DNA from: AWTP1-13 sp033764875
GTDB lineage: Bacteria > Pseudomonadota > Alphaproteobacteria > Rhizobiales > Hyphomicrobiaceae
DNA length: 64,000 nt
Reading direction: 5' to 3'
Assembly: GCA_033764875.1 (NCBI GenBank)
Contig: JANRIO010000025.1
Span: 15,416 to 79,415, forward strand
Part shown: positions 34,699-45,911 of the stretch, in pieces
How the letters are laid out: each line of letters starts with the position of its first letter
How positions within the stretch are numbered: position 1 is the first letter of the stretch
Made by a program: the position numbers and the translations under genes
Notes under the pieces: model-generated
What the model was told of the DNA's origin: nothing
Database searches by the model: none
Seen by the model: only the letters and a program-made list of their open reading frames with translations

Positions 34699-37406
34699 GC
34701 GAGACGAACGAAACCGCCGACAAGACCTTGCGCACCGAGCGCAAGCCGCTGAGCCTGAAGCGCACCGTGGAATCCGGCCACGTGCGCCAGAGCTTCAGCC
34801 ATGGCCGTTCGAAGTCCGTGGTCGTCGAGAAGAAGAAGAAGCGGACGATCAATGCGCCCGGCGAGGCCGAGGAGGGTCGCGGCGCCGAGGGCGCCCCCGT
34901 CGCCGAGCAGGCCCAGCGGGTGGTGCCCGACACGGCGCGCGGCGCCGGCGGCCTGTCGACCGACGAGATGGATGCGCGCACGCGCGCGCTGCGCGCCGAG
35001 CGCGAGCGGGCGGAGGCCGAGGCGCGCGAGCGCGAGCGGCTGGCCGCGCAGCAGGAGCCGGTGGCGGTCGCACCGCCCGTGCAGCCGGAGACGCCCCTGG
35101 CGGCGGCACCCGAGCCGCAGCCGGACGTGAAGGCCGAGGCCCGGCCCGAGCCGCCGCCGCCGCAACCGGCGCCGACGCAAGCGCCGCCCGTGCAGAAGCG
35201 GCCGGAAGCGAGGCCGGCGGCGCCCGCGACCACGGTCGCCAAGGGCGACGAGAAGCCTGCGGGCGGGGCCGTCAACATGTCCGGCTTCGTGCTCAAGGGC
35301 GGCGACGATCCGCGCCGGCCGCCGGTGATCGAGACGAAGCGGCCGACGAAAGGCTTCGAGCCGTCGAAGGGGCCCGAGGTCGTCAAGCGGATCGAGCCGC
35401 AGGTGAAGCGCCGCGCCGTCGAGGCGGAGGCGGAGGAGGAAGAGTCACGCGCCAAGAAGAAGGGCGGCGTGAAGGGCGCGGTGAAGAGCCCGGTGAAGGC
35501 CGGCGAGGAGCGCCGCGAGCGCACCAAGCTCACCATCAACAACGCCTTCGACGAGGCGCAGCGCGAGCGCTCGCTCGCCTCCCTCAAGCGCCGCCGCGAG
35601 CGCGAGAAGATGCGCCAGATGGGCATCGTGCAACCGCGGGACAAAGTCATGCGCGAGGTGATCATTCCCGAGGTGATCACCATCCAGGAGCTCGCCAACC
35701 GCATGACGGAGCGCTCCGTGGACGTGATCAAGCTGCTGATGCAGCAGGGCGCGATGCACAAGATCAACGACGTCATCGACGCCGACACGGCCGAGCTGAT
35801 CGTGCGCGAGTTCGGGCACACGCCCAAGCGCGTCTCCGAATCGGATGTCGAGGAGGGCCTGATCGGCGCCTCCGAGATGGACGAGGACTCGCTCGAGCCG
35901 CGGGCACCGGTCGTCACCATCATGGGCCACGTCGACCACGGCAAGACATCGCTGTTGGACGCCATCCGCTCGGCCAACGTGGCGGCCGGCGAGGCCGGCG
36001 GCATCACCCAGCACATCGGCGCCTACCAGGTGTCGGTGCCGAGCGGCGGCGAGGTCACCTTCATCGATACGCCTGGCCATGAGGCGTTCACGGCCATGCG
36101 CGCGCGCGGCGCCAAGGTGACCGACATCGTGGTGCTCGTGGTCGCCGCCGACGACGGCGTCATGCCGCAGACGGTGGAGGCCATCAACCACGCCAAGGCG
36201 GCAGGCGTGCCGATGATCGTGGCCATCAACAAGATCGACAAGCCGGGCGTCGACCCCAACCGGGTGCGCACCGAGCTGCTGCAGCACGAGGTGATCGTCG
36301 AGAGCATGTCGGGCGAGACGCTCGAGGTGGAGGTCTCCGCCCTGAAGCGGATCAACCTCGACAAGCTGCTCGAGGCGATCCACCTGCAGGCGGAGCTGCT
36401 CGACCTGAGGGCCAATCCCAATCGCTCGGCCGAGGGCGTGGTGATCGAGGCCAAGCTCGAGCGCGGCCGCGGTCCCGTCGGCACGGCGCTGGTCCAGCGC
36501 GGTACGCTGCACGTGGGCGACATCGTCGTGGCCGGCAAGGCGTGGGGCCGCGTGCGCGCCCTCATCGACGACCGCGGCGACAGCGTCAACTGGGCGGGCC
36601 CCTCGGAGCCCGTCGAGATCCTCGGCTTCGATACGGCGCCCGAGGCGGGCGATCCCTTCGCCGTCGTCGAGAGCGAGGGCCGCGCCCGCGAGATCACCGA
36701 CTACCGCGTCAGAAAGCGGCGTCAGACGCTGGGCTCGGCGGGCACGGCCCGCACGCTCGAGCAGATGATGCAGCAGCTGAAAGAAGCCGGGCGCTCGGAG
36801 TTCCCGCTCGTCGTCAAGGGCGACGTGCAGGGCTCGGTCGAGGCCATCGCCGGCTCGCTGAAGAAGGTCGGCAACGACGAGGTCGAGGCCCGCATCGTGC
36901 ACTCCGGCGTCGGCGGCATCACCGAGAGCGACATCGCGCTCGCCAATGCCTCCAAGGCCATCGTCATCGGCTTCAACGTGCGCGCCAACGCGCAGGCGAA
37001 GGCTGCAGCCGACCAGACCGGCGTCGAGATCCGCTACTACAACATCATCTACGATCTGGTGGATGACGTTAAGAAGGCGATGTCGGGCCTGCTCGCTCCC
37101 ACCGTGCGCGAGGTGTTCCTCGGCAATGCGGAGATCCTGGAGGTGTTCAACATCTCCAAGATCGGCAAGGTCGCGGGCTGCCGCATCAGCGAGGGCAAGG
37201 TCGAGCGCGGGGCCAAGGTGCGCCTCATCCGCGACAACGTCGTGATCCACGAGGGCACGCTGTCGACGCTGAAGCGCTTCAAGGACGAGGTGAAGGAGGT
37301 GCCGGCCGGACAGGAGTGCGGCATGGCCTTCGCCAACTACCAGGACATCCGCGCCGGCGACGTCATCGAGTGCTACAACGTCGAGACCATCGCCCGCTCG
37401 CTGTGA
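34695..37406 (+). CDS. infB: Translation initiation factor IF-2
   Basis: GTPase of 903 residues that positions fMet-tRNA on the 30S subunit. A long Ala/Pro/Glu/Arg-rich N-terminal region (about 1-310) precedes an IF2_N domain (ITIQELANRMTERSVDVIKLLMQQG). The G domain has G1 GHVDHGKTSLLD, G3 DTPGHEAF and G4 NKIDKPG. Domains II-IV follow, with the C-terminal VKKAMSGLLAPTVREVFLG and CRISEGKVERGAKVRLIRD. It is translationally coupled to ylxR. Confidence 0.97.
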   Translation: MSETNETADKTLRTERKPLSLKRTVESGHVRQSFSHGRSKSVVVEKKKKRTINAPGEAEEGRGAEGAPVAEQAQRVVPDTARGAGGLSTDEMDARTRALRAERERAEAEARERERLAAQQEPVAVAPPVQPETPLAAAPEPQPDVKAEARPEPPPPQPAPTQAPPVQKRPEARPAAPATTVAKGDEKPAGGAVNMSGFVLKGGDDPRRPPVIETKRPTKGFEPSKGPEVVKRIEPQVKRRAVEAEAEEEESRAKKKGGVKGAVKSPVKAGEERRERTKLTINNAFDEAQRERSLASLKRRREREKMRQMGIVQPRDKVMREVIIPEVITIQELANRMTERSVDVIKLLMQQGAMHKINDVIDADTAELIVREFGHTPKRVSESDVEEGLIGASEMDEDSLEPRAPVVTIMGHVDHGKTSLLDAIRSANVAAGEAGGITQHIGAYQVSVPSGGEVTFIDTPGHEAFTAMRARGAKVTDIVVLVVAADDGVMPQTVEAINHAKAAGVPMIVAINKIDKPGVDPNRVRTELLQHEVIVESMSGETLEVEVSALKRINLDKLLEAIHLQAELLDLRANPNRSAEGVVIEAKLERGRGPVGTALVQRGTLHVGDIVVAGKAWGRVRALIDDRGDSVNWAGPSEPVEILGFDTAPEAGDPFAVVESEGRAREITDYRVRKRRQTLGSAGTARTLEQMMQQLKEAGRSEFPLVVKGDVQGSVEAIAGSLKKVGNDEVEARIVHSGVGGITESDIALANASKAIVIGFNVRANAQAKAAADQTGVEIRYYNIIYDLVDDVKKAMSGLLAPTVREVFLGNAEILEVFNISKIGKVAGCRISEGKVERGAKVRLIRDNVVIHEGTLSTLKRFKDEVKEVPAGQECGMAFANYQDIRAGDVIECYNVETIARSL

Positions 37407-37447
37407 TCCACTGAGCCGCCGAGCTCGAGGCTGCCGCCAAACTCCCA

Positions 37448-37472
37448 CCCTCTCCCCCTAGCGGGGAGAGGG
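37448..37472 (+). repeat. Perfect palindrome CCCTCTCCCC/GGGGAGAGGG
   Basis: A 10-bp perfect stem with loop CTAGC between infB and rbfA. The same CTCTCCCC / GGGGAGAG words recur near 37,482 and at 42,023-42,056, so this is a dispersed REP-like unit rather than a specific terminator; there is no T-run. Confidence 0.6.
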
Positions 37473-37573
37473 AGCCCGTTCCCCTCTCCCAGCCTTCGGT
37501 GGAGACGGCCATGGGATTGGGGCGGCGGCTCGCCAATCACTTTCGCAATTCATCGCTCCCATCGATTCTCGCC

Positions 37574-37987
37574 ATGTCCCGCCGGTCCCAGAGCAAGTTC
37601 AGCAAATCCCAGCCGCAGAGCGGCCCCTCGCAGCGGCAGCTGCGCGTGGGCGAGCTGGTGCGGCATGCGCTCGCCGAGATGCTGTCGCGCGGGGAGATCC
37701 ACGACGAGGTGCTCGCCCGGCACGTGGTGACGGTGCCGGAGGTGCGCATGACGCCCGACCTGCGGCTTGCCACCGTCTATGTGATGCCGCTCGGGGGCAA
37801 GGACATCCCGGCGGTGCTGGAGGCGCTCGAGCGGCACAAGCGCTACATCCGCGGCGAGGTTGCGCACGCCGTGAACCTCAAGTTCGCCCCCGACGTCCGC
37901 TTCATGGCGGACGAGACCTTCGAGGAAGCCGACCGCATCGACCAGCTGCTTGCCTCCGAGAAGGTGCGCAAGGACGTGGAAAACTAG
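37574..37987 (+). CDS. rbfA: Ribosome-binding factor A
   Basis: Cold-shock and 30S maturation factor of 137 residues with a KH-like fold. Recognisable segments are SQRQLRVGELVRHALAEML, VTVPEVRMTPDLRLATVYVMPLGG and LKFAPDVRFMADETFEEADRID. The ATG at 37,574 gives the family N-terminus; the open frame starts at 37,499 inside the spacer. It follows infB across the palindrome at 37,448 and precedes truB by 22 bp. Confidence 0.95.
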   Translation: MSRRSQSKFSKSQPQSGPSQRQLRVGELVRHALAEMLSRGEIHDEVLARHVVTVPEVRMTPDLRLATVYVMPLGGKDIPAVLEALERHKRYIRGEVAHAVNLKFAPDVRFMADETFEEADRIDQLLASEKVRKDVEN

Positions 37988-38009
37988 CTCCTTCCGGATT
38001 CCCAAAGCC

Positions 38010-38936
38010 ATGGCACGCAGAAAAAAGGGCAACCCGGTCAACGGGTGGCTGATCCTCGACAAGCCCCGGGGCATGACCTCGACGCAGGCGGTCGGCTTCG
38101 TGCGCCGCGCGTTCAACGCGCAGAAGGCGGGCCATGCCGGCACGCTCGATCCGCTGGCGACGGGCGTGCTGCCCATCGCCATGGGCGAGGCGACCAAAAC
38201 CGTGCCCTACGCGGTGGAGGGCGAGAAGCACTACCGCTTCACGGTGCGCTGGGGGGCGGAGACCAATACCGACGACAGCGAGGGCGAGACCGTCGTGCGC
38301 AGCGAGGCCAGGCCGTCGCGCGCCGAGATCGAGGCCGCCATCCCCGGCTTCGTCGGCGAGATCAGCCAGGTGCCGCCGGCATTCTCGGCGATCAAGATCG
38401 ATGGCGCGCGCGCCTACGACCTGGCGCGGGCGGGCGAGGAGGTCGTGCTCGAGGCGCGCATCGTCTCGGTCGACAGCCTGAGCCTCGTCGACATGCCGGA
38501 CGCGGCCACGGCCGTGTTCGAGGCGCGCTGCGGCAAGGGCACCTACGTGCGCGCGATCGCCCGCGACATGGGACGGGTGCTGGGCTGCCACGGGCACATC
38601 ATTGCGCTGCGGCGCACGCAGGTCGGGGCCTTCGCGGAAGGGGATGCGGTCAGCGTCGAGGAGCTGGAGGCGGCGGCCGAGGCGGGGCCTGAGGCGCTGG
38701 AGACGCTGATCAGCCCCATCGAGACGGCGCTGCGCGACCTCATCGAGCTCAGCGTCGGGCAGAACGACGCCGCGCGCCTGCTGCGCGGGCAGACGGTGCT
38801 GATCCGCGGCCGCGACGCGCCGCACTCGGCCGGGGCCACCTATGCAACCTGCAAGGGCCACCTGATCGCCGTGGGCGAGATCGAGAAGGGCGAGCTGCGC
38901 CCTATCCGGGTGTTCAATTTCTCCGGACAATCCTAG
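38010..38936 (+). CDS. truB: tRNA pseudouridine-55 synthase TruB
   Basis: Makes Psi55 in tRNA T-arms. The 308-residue product begins MARRKKGNPVNGWLILDKP; the catalytic Asp is Asp47 in GHAGTLDPLATG. Other motifs are VPPAFSAIKIDGARAYDLAR and RCGKGTYVRAIARDMG. A PUA-like C-terminal region ends LIAVGEIEKGELRPIRVF. Length is typical. Part of the infB-rbfA-truB-rpsO-pnp order. Confidence 0.97.
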   Translation: MARRKKGNPVNGWLILDKPRGMTSTQAVGFVRRAFNAQKAGHAGTLDPLATGVLPIAMGEATKTVPYAVEGEKHYRFTVRWGAETNTDDSEGETVVRSEARPSRAEIEAAIPGFVGEISQVPPAFSAIKIDGARAYDLARAGEEVVLEARIVSVDSLSLVDMPDAATAVFEARCGKGTYVRAIARDMGRVLGCHGHIIALRRTQVGAFAEGDAVSVEELEAAAEAGPEALETLISPIETALRDLIELSVGQNDAARLLRGQTVLIRGRDAPHSAGATYATCKGHLIAVGEIEKGELRPIRVFNFSGQS

Positions 38937-39158
38937 GGCGAGACCGCCCTGACGCCCACGGCGGATGCCCGGGATTTCGCTCGCCATCGGCGGGCGATCG
39001 TGTATAAACGCGCCAACCTTGCCGGCTATGCGCCGCAGGGCCCTTGCGACCCGGCTGGACGACATCCCGGCCACGGCCGCCCAAGCTCCCTCACAGCTCC
39101 GTCACGCTTCGCGGACCGGGCGGGGGTGCATCTCACTCAATCGGAAAGGACGAACCCG

Positions 39159-39428
39159 ATGTCGCTGAGCTCAGAGCGCAAGCAGCAGCTTATCAAGGAA
39201 TACGCCGGCAAGAAGAACGACACCGGCTCGCCGGAGGTGCAGATCGCCCTGTGGACGGAACGCATCAACCAGCTCACCGATCACTTCAAGGCGCACAAGA
39301 ACGACAACCATTCTCGCCGCGGCCTGCTCAAGATGGTGAGCGCGCGGCGTTCGCTGCTGGACCACCTCAAGTCGAAGGACGAGGGACGCTACCAGCGGAT
39401 CATCGAGCGTCTGGGCATCCGTCGCTGA
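39159..39428 (+). CDS. rpsO: 30S ribosomal protein uS15
   Basis: Ribosomal protein of 89 residues binding the central domain of 16S rRNA. It reads MSLSSERKQQLIKEYAGKK at the start, then DTGSPEVQIALWTERINQLTDH and HKNDNHSRRGLLKMVSARR, and ends ERLGIRR. GGAAAGGA lies 9 nt before the ATG. The 222-bp upstream spacer has a TATAAA at 39,003 without a matching -35, so a local promoter is only possible. In E. coli uS15 represses its own translation. Confidence 0.97.
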   Translation: MSLSSERKQQLIKEYAGKKNDTGSPEVQIALWTERINQLTDHFKAHKNDNHSRRGLLKMVSARRSLLDHLKSKDEGRYQRIIERLGIRR

Positions 39429-39725
39429 CGGAGGGACGGGGCATCGCGCCGGCTAAGCCGACGATCCGGCGCCCGGCGTGCTCCACCCCATCCCGCAACC
39501 TGGACATCGCACAACGTGGCGCCCGCACCGATGGGGCGTCACGCCGGCTCTGCCGCTAGCGGGTCCGCCTGCAACCGGCCAAGCCTACTGAAGGCGTCAG
39601 GACGACGCCGGGACGGGCCTATCGCATCGAGTGGCCGCGCGCGAAACCCAAGCGCGGCTTGCCGGGCCTGCCGAGGAGCGAAGGCGCAAGGGGCGCTTTC
39701 GACAACGAGAAACGAGACGAAAAAC

Positions 39726-41939
<2,214 letters not shown>

Positions 41940-41968
41940 GCCCTCCCACACAGCTGATCCGAAGATCT

Positions 41969-41999
41969 ATGCCGCGCGATGCCCCGCATCGCGCGGCAT
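41969..41999 (+). terminator. Hairpin terminator after pnp
   Basis: A 14-bp perfect stem (ATGCCGCGCGATGC with GCATCGCGCGGCAT) around the loop CCC, 30 nt after the pnp stop. The following TTGATT is a poor T-run, but stem length and position make it the likely end of the long operon. Confidence 0.65.
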
Positions 42000-42009
42000 T
42001 TGATTCCGC

Positions 42010-42090
42010 CTGTAGCCCCGCGCGGGGAGAGGGAGAAGAGGGCGGGTTCCTTCTCCCCGCCCTGACGGGCGGAGAGGCGGGCCCGTAGGG
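42010..42090 (+). repeat. REP-like CTCTCCCC/GGGGAGAG element
   Basis: The spacer between pnp and the hydratase gene contains GGGGAGAGGGAG, then a hairpin AGGGCGGG (42,039-42,046) with CCCGCCCT (42,056-42,063), then GGGCGGAGAGGCGGGCCC. The word content matches the palindrome at 37,448, so both probably belong to one dispersed family. Confidence 0.5.
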
Positions 42091-42114
42091 TGCAGGCTGC
42101 TCGAGGACCGCGCC

Positions 42115-42945
42115 TCAGCGGATCGTGAGCGCCAGGCCTTCGAGGGCGGTGCGCGCGAGACGCGTGGTCCAGGTCTCGCCCGGGGCGACGGGCATGGCCT
42201 CGGTGAGAGTGCCGGTGGTGACGATCTCGCCCGCCCCGATGGGCTCGCTGCCGGGGACGTGCGCGATGACGCCGAGGCAGTGGCGGATGGCGCTCAGCGG
42301 CCCGCCCAGAACGTTGCGTGCGCTGCCCTGGCGCGCGATGCCGGTGTCGCTGGCAAGCGCGATGTCGAAGTCGCCGATCATGTGCAGGCCGGCGACGTGG
42401 TCCTTGCTGACGTCGTGGCGGGGGCCGAGCAGCAGGGCGGTGTGCACGCCGCAGGCGGCCACGGCATCGGCGGCCTTGAGCCGCCAGCCGGGGAAGATCG
42501 AGTGCACGATCTCGAAGCCGTGCGCCACCCAGTCGATGCAGGCCATGATCTCCTCCTCGACCATGCCGGGGTCGGGCGCGCGGGCGAAGTGCACCGCGAT
42601 CTCGGGCTCGATGCGCGGCTCGGGAAAGCCGGCAACGGAGAATGTGCCGCCGGTGCCGGCGAGATCGTGCACGGTGTGGGCGTACATGTAGCCCCAGATG
42701 GGGGCGGTGATGCCGGCCGCGTCCCAGACTGCGCGATTGGTGAAGCCGATCTTGCGGCCGACGGCCTGCTCGCCGCGGGCCTCGCGCCGCTCGCGCACGA
42801 GGCCTGCGATGGCGTAGGCCTCGGCCAGGTCGAAGCCCGGATCGCGCGTCGTGAACGGGGCGACCTGCCGGCCCTGGCCGAGCACGGCCAGCACCTCGTC
42901 CGCCACCTCCTCCACGCTCAGCACGCGTCTGCCCTCGCCGGTCAT
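42115..42945 (-). CDS. 2-keto-4-pentenoate hydratase/2-oxohepta-3-ene-dioate hydratase-type (FAH superfamily)
   Basis: Protein of 276 residues in the MhpD/HpcG group, enzymes that add water to, or decarboxylate, 2-oxo-enoates made in aromatic meta-cleavage pathways. It shows GRKIGFTNRAVWDAAGITAPIWGYMY, the metal-site region EPRIEPEIAVHFARAP, and NVLGGPLSAIRHCLGV, with a C-terminal GEIVTTGTLTEAMPV. Start placed at 42,945, 8 nt after GGGAGGAG; the frame goes on to 42,981. No other aromatic-degradation genes are near, so substrate and pathway are open. Confidence 0.85.
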   Translation of the reverse strand: MTGEGRRVLSVEEVADEVLAVLGQGRQVAPFTTRDPGFDLAEAYAIAGLVRERREARGEQAVGRKIGFTNRAVWDAAGITAPIWGYMYAHTVHDLAGTGGTFSVAGFPEPRIEPEIAVHFARAPDPGMVEEEIMACIDWVAHGFEIVHSIFPGWRLKAADAVAACGVHTALLLGPRHDVSKDHVAGLHMIGDFDIALASDTGIARQGSARNVLGGPLSAIRHCLGVIAHVPGSEPIGAGEIVTTGTLTEAMPVAPGETWTTRLARTALEGLALTIR

Positions 42946-43064
42946 GTGCGCTCCTCCCTGTGCTGTCGCAGTGGACACCATCGCGCCGCAGCCGCCAAGA
43001 CCCGCGGGGCGCCCGCGCGCGGTGGGCAGCCGGCCCAGATCAGGATCGGGCGGTGTCGGGCAGA

Positions 43065-43087
43065 GGTTGCGGGCGCTGCCCGCAACC
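43065..43087 (-). terminator. Strong hairpin after mrcA
   Basis: A perfect 10-bp stem, GGTTGCGGGC with GCCCGCAACC, loop GCT, 16 bp beyond the PBP1a stop on the minus strand. No T-run; a possible Rho-independent-like end or mRNA stabiliser. Confidence 0.45.
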
Positions 43088-43102
43088 GGTGGTGCAGCGG
43101 CC

Positions 43103-45679
43103 TCAGTAGACGCTGCGGCCGGAGCCCAGCGCCCGCGGCGTGTCGGGCTGCTCGTTGGCGAGGAAGCCGCCGGCCTCGTTGGTGAAGCCGATCACCGAGT
43201 AGGCGTCGTCGGGCTCCTCGTTGGGCTTGAAGGCTTCCATCACGGTGTCGGTCTCGCCGCCGACGGCGCGCAGGCCCGTCCGATGGCTCACCCTGACGAG
43301 CTTGATGCCGGGCGGGATGCGGAAGGGGGCTGCCTTCTTGCCCTCGAGCGCGAGCTTGAGAAAATTGCCGAAGATGGGAGCTGCAACGTGACCGCCGGTC
43401 ATGCCCTTGCCCATGGGCCGCGGCGTGTCATAGCCGACGAAGACGCCGACGACGAGATCGGGAGTGTAGCCGACGAACCAGGCGTCCTTCTCGTCGTTGG
43501 AGGTGCCGGTCTTGCCGGCGATGGGCACGCCCGGCAGCATTTTGGCGATGACGATGCCGGTGCCGCGCTGGACCACGCCCTCCATGATGGAGGTCATCTG
43601 GTAGGCGGTATAGGGATCGATGATCTGGCGGCGCTCGTCGGGCAAATCGGGCTCGGGCTGGTTGGCCCACGCCTCGGCCTTGCAGTTGACGCACTCGCGC
43701 TTGTCGTGGCGCCAGATGGTGTGGCCCCAGCGGTCCTGGATGCGATCGATCAGTGTCGGCGTCACCTGCTTGCCGCCGTTGGCCAGCGCCGCGTAGGCTG
43801 CCGCCATGCGCACCAGTGTGGTCTCGCCGGCGCCCAGCGACATGGACAGCACCGGCAGCATGTCGTCGTAGACGCCGAAGCGGCGGGAGTACTCGACGAT
43901 GAGCGGCATGCCCATGTCCTGGGCGAGGCGCACCGTCATCTGGTTGCGCGACTTCTCGATGCCCATGCGCAGGGTCGAGGGACCCATGGCCGAGACGCCG
44001 TCGTAGTTCTTGGGCGTCCACACCTCCTTGCCGGGGCCCTGGTCCACCTCGATGGGCGCGTCGAGCACGATGGAGGTCGGCTTGTAGCCGTTGTCGAGGG
44101 CCGCCGCGTAGACCAGCGGCTTGAAGGAGGAGCCGGGCTGCCGGCGCGCCTGCAGGGCGCGGTCGAACTGGCTGGTGGCGAAGGAGAAGCCGCCGACCAC
44201 GGCCTGCACGCGGCCGGTGTGGGGATCCATGGCGATGAGGCCGCCGCCGACCTCGGGCACCTGCAGCAGCGACCAGGCCCCTTGCGCCTTGTCCGGGTCC
44301 TTGGGGCCGACCCAGACCACGTCGCCGACGGCGAGCACGTCGGTGACGGCCTTGGGCGCCGGCCTGCCATGCACGCGCGCCCATTTCACCTCCTCGTAGG
44401 CGATCTCGGCGGCCTCGCGCTCGGCTGCGATCTGGCCGTTGGCCTGCCTCGCCGGACGCAGGCCCACCACCGCCTTGGTCTTGCTGACCTCGATGACGAC
44501 GCCGAGCCGCCACGGCGCCAGGTCGCTCGGCACATCGATGGCGCTCAGGGTCACGCCCCAGTCGCCGCCGGCGTCGATCCTCTGCACGGGGCCGCGCCAG
44601 CCCTTCTCGCGATCGAAGGCGACGAGGCCGTCGATCAGGGCGCGGCGCGCCTTGCGCTGCAGGGCGGGATCGAGCGTGGTGCGCACGGAGAGCCCGCCGT
44701 TGGTCTTGGCGGGATTGTCCTGCATGGCGATGCGCTCGGCGCGGCCATAGAGGCCGTCCTCGCCGTAGACGGAGACGAGCGTGCGGCGCACGTCCTCGGC
44801 AAAGTAGTCGGCGGCGTAGATCTGGGTGCCGAGCTGGCGCAGGTTGACGGTGAGCGGCTTTGCCTTCGCCGCCTTGGCCTGCTCGCTGCGGATGTAGCCG
44901 TTCTCGGCCATCTGGTCGATGACCCAGTCGCGGCGGATGGTGGCCTCCTTCTTGTGGCGGAAGGGGTGGTAGTTGCTCGGCGCCTTGGGCAGGGAGGCCA
45001 GATAGGCGACCTCCTCGATGGTGAGCTCGCTCAGCTCCTTGTTGAAATAGTTGAGAGCCGCGGCCGCGACGCCGTAGGAGCCAAGCCCGAGGTAGATCTC
45101 GTTCAGATACAGCTCGAGAATGCGGTCCTTGGAGTAGGCGCGCTCAATGCGGATGGCGAGGATGGCCTCGACCAGCTTGCGCTGCATGCTGCGCTCGTTG
45201 GTGAGGAGGAAGTTCTTGGCCACCTGCTGGGTGATGGTAGAGGCGCCTTCCGCGCGCCGCTTGGAGCCCTGCACGAGCCCCATGACCAGCTTGTAGCTGG
45301 CGCGGCCGATGCCGGTGATGTCGAGGCCGCCGTGCTCGTAGAAGCGCCGGTCCTCAGCGGAGAGATAGGCCGCGATCAGCAGCTTCGGGATGGCGTTGAT
45401 CGGCACGAAGATGCGCCGCTCGCGCGCGTACTCGGCCATGATGGAGCCGTCGTGCGCGTGGATTCGCGTCATCACGGGCGGCTCGTAGCGGGCGAGGCTC
45501 TCGTAGTCGGGAAGGTCGCGCGAGGCCTGCCAGATCAGGTAGCCGGCAACCGCGGAGCCAGCCAGGAAAAGCACCACGCCGGAGGCGAAGGCGAACCCGA
45601 GCAAGCCCAGCAACCAGCTGCGCCGCTTGCGTTTTCGCAGGCGCGGCTGAGGCGGCGGATAGATCGGGGCCGGTCGCAT
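43103..45679 (-). CDS. mrcA: Penicillin-binding protein 1A
   Basis: Bifunctional glycosyltransferase/transpeptidase of 858 residues, anchored by one N-terminal span (LLGLLGFAFASGVVLFLAGSAVAGYLIW) and active in the periplasm. Glycosyltransferase motifs: LSAEDRRFYEHGGLD with the catalytic Glu, GASTITQQVAKN, and LELYLNEIYLG. The transpeptidase has SxxK as SSFK in RRQPGSSFKPLVYAAAL, SxN as SRN, and KTGTSND. An OB-like insert lies between the domains, as in PBP1A. It is upstream-adjacent to the amidase gene on the same strand, 232 bp apart; both handle peptidoglycan. Confidence 0.96.
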   Translation of the reverse strand: MRPAPIYPPPQPRLRKRKRRSWLLGLLGFAFASGVVLFLAGSAVAGYLIWQASRDLPDYESLARYEPPVMTRIHAHDGSIMAEYARERRIFVPINAIPKLLIAAYLSAEDRRFYEHGGLDITGIGRASYKLVMGLVQGSKRRAEGASTITQQVAKNFLLTNERSMQRKLVEAILAIRIERAYSKDRILELYLNEIYLGLGSYGVAAAALNYFNKELSELTIEEVAYLASLPKAPSNYHPFRHKKEATIRRDWVIDQMAENGYIRSEQAKAAKAKPLTVNLRQLGTQIYAADYFAEDVRRTLVSVYGEDGLYGRAERIAMQDNPAKTNGGLSVRTTLDPALQRKARRALIDGLVAFDREKGWRGPVQRIDAGGDWGVTLSAIDVPSDLAPWRLGVVIEVSKTKAVVGLRPARQANGQIAAEREAAEIAYEEVKWARVHGRPAPKAVTDVLAVGDVVWVGPKDPDKAQGAWSLLQVPEVGGGLIAMDPHTGRVQAVVGGFSFATSQFDRALQARRQPGSSFKPLVYAAALDNGYKPTSIVLDAPIEVDQGPGKEVWTPKNYDGVSAMGPSTLRMGIEKSRNQMTVRLAQDMGMPLIVEYSRRFGVYDDMLPVLSMSLGAGETTLVRMAAAYAALANGGKQVTPTLIDRIQDRWGHTIWRHDKRECVNCKAEAWANQPEPDLPDERRQIIDPYTAYQMTSIMEGVVQRGTGIVIAKMLPGVPIAGKTGTSNDEKDAWFVGYTPDLVVGVFVGYDTPRPMGKGMTGGHVAAPIFGNFLKLALEGKKAAPFRIPPGIKLVRVSHRTGLRAVGGETDTVMEAFKPNEEPDDAYSVIGFTNEAGGFLANEQPDTPRALGSGRSVY

Positions 45680-45911
45680 GTGTGGCAGTTGTCCGGAGCT
45701 GATCGCAGATCGGGAAGACGCCGCCGCAGTCCGCCCCGCGGGCGTCCTGCACGCACTGAAGGATCACGCCGCACCATAGCATCGAATGTGGCAGCACAAC
45801 GCCGCGGAAAACGCGGCTCGGTGAATTTATCCGAAGGGATGTTGTGTTTCATGACGGGGCCGGGGGCGGCCAGGCGCCGCAGCCGCGGCCGCGCTCGCGC
45901 CCGCCGGCGAT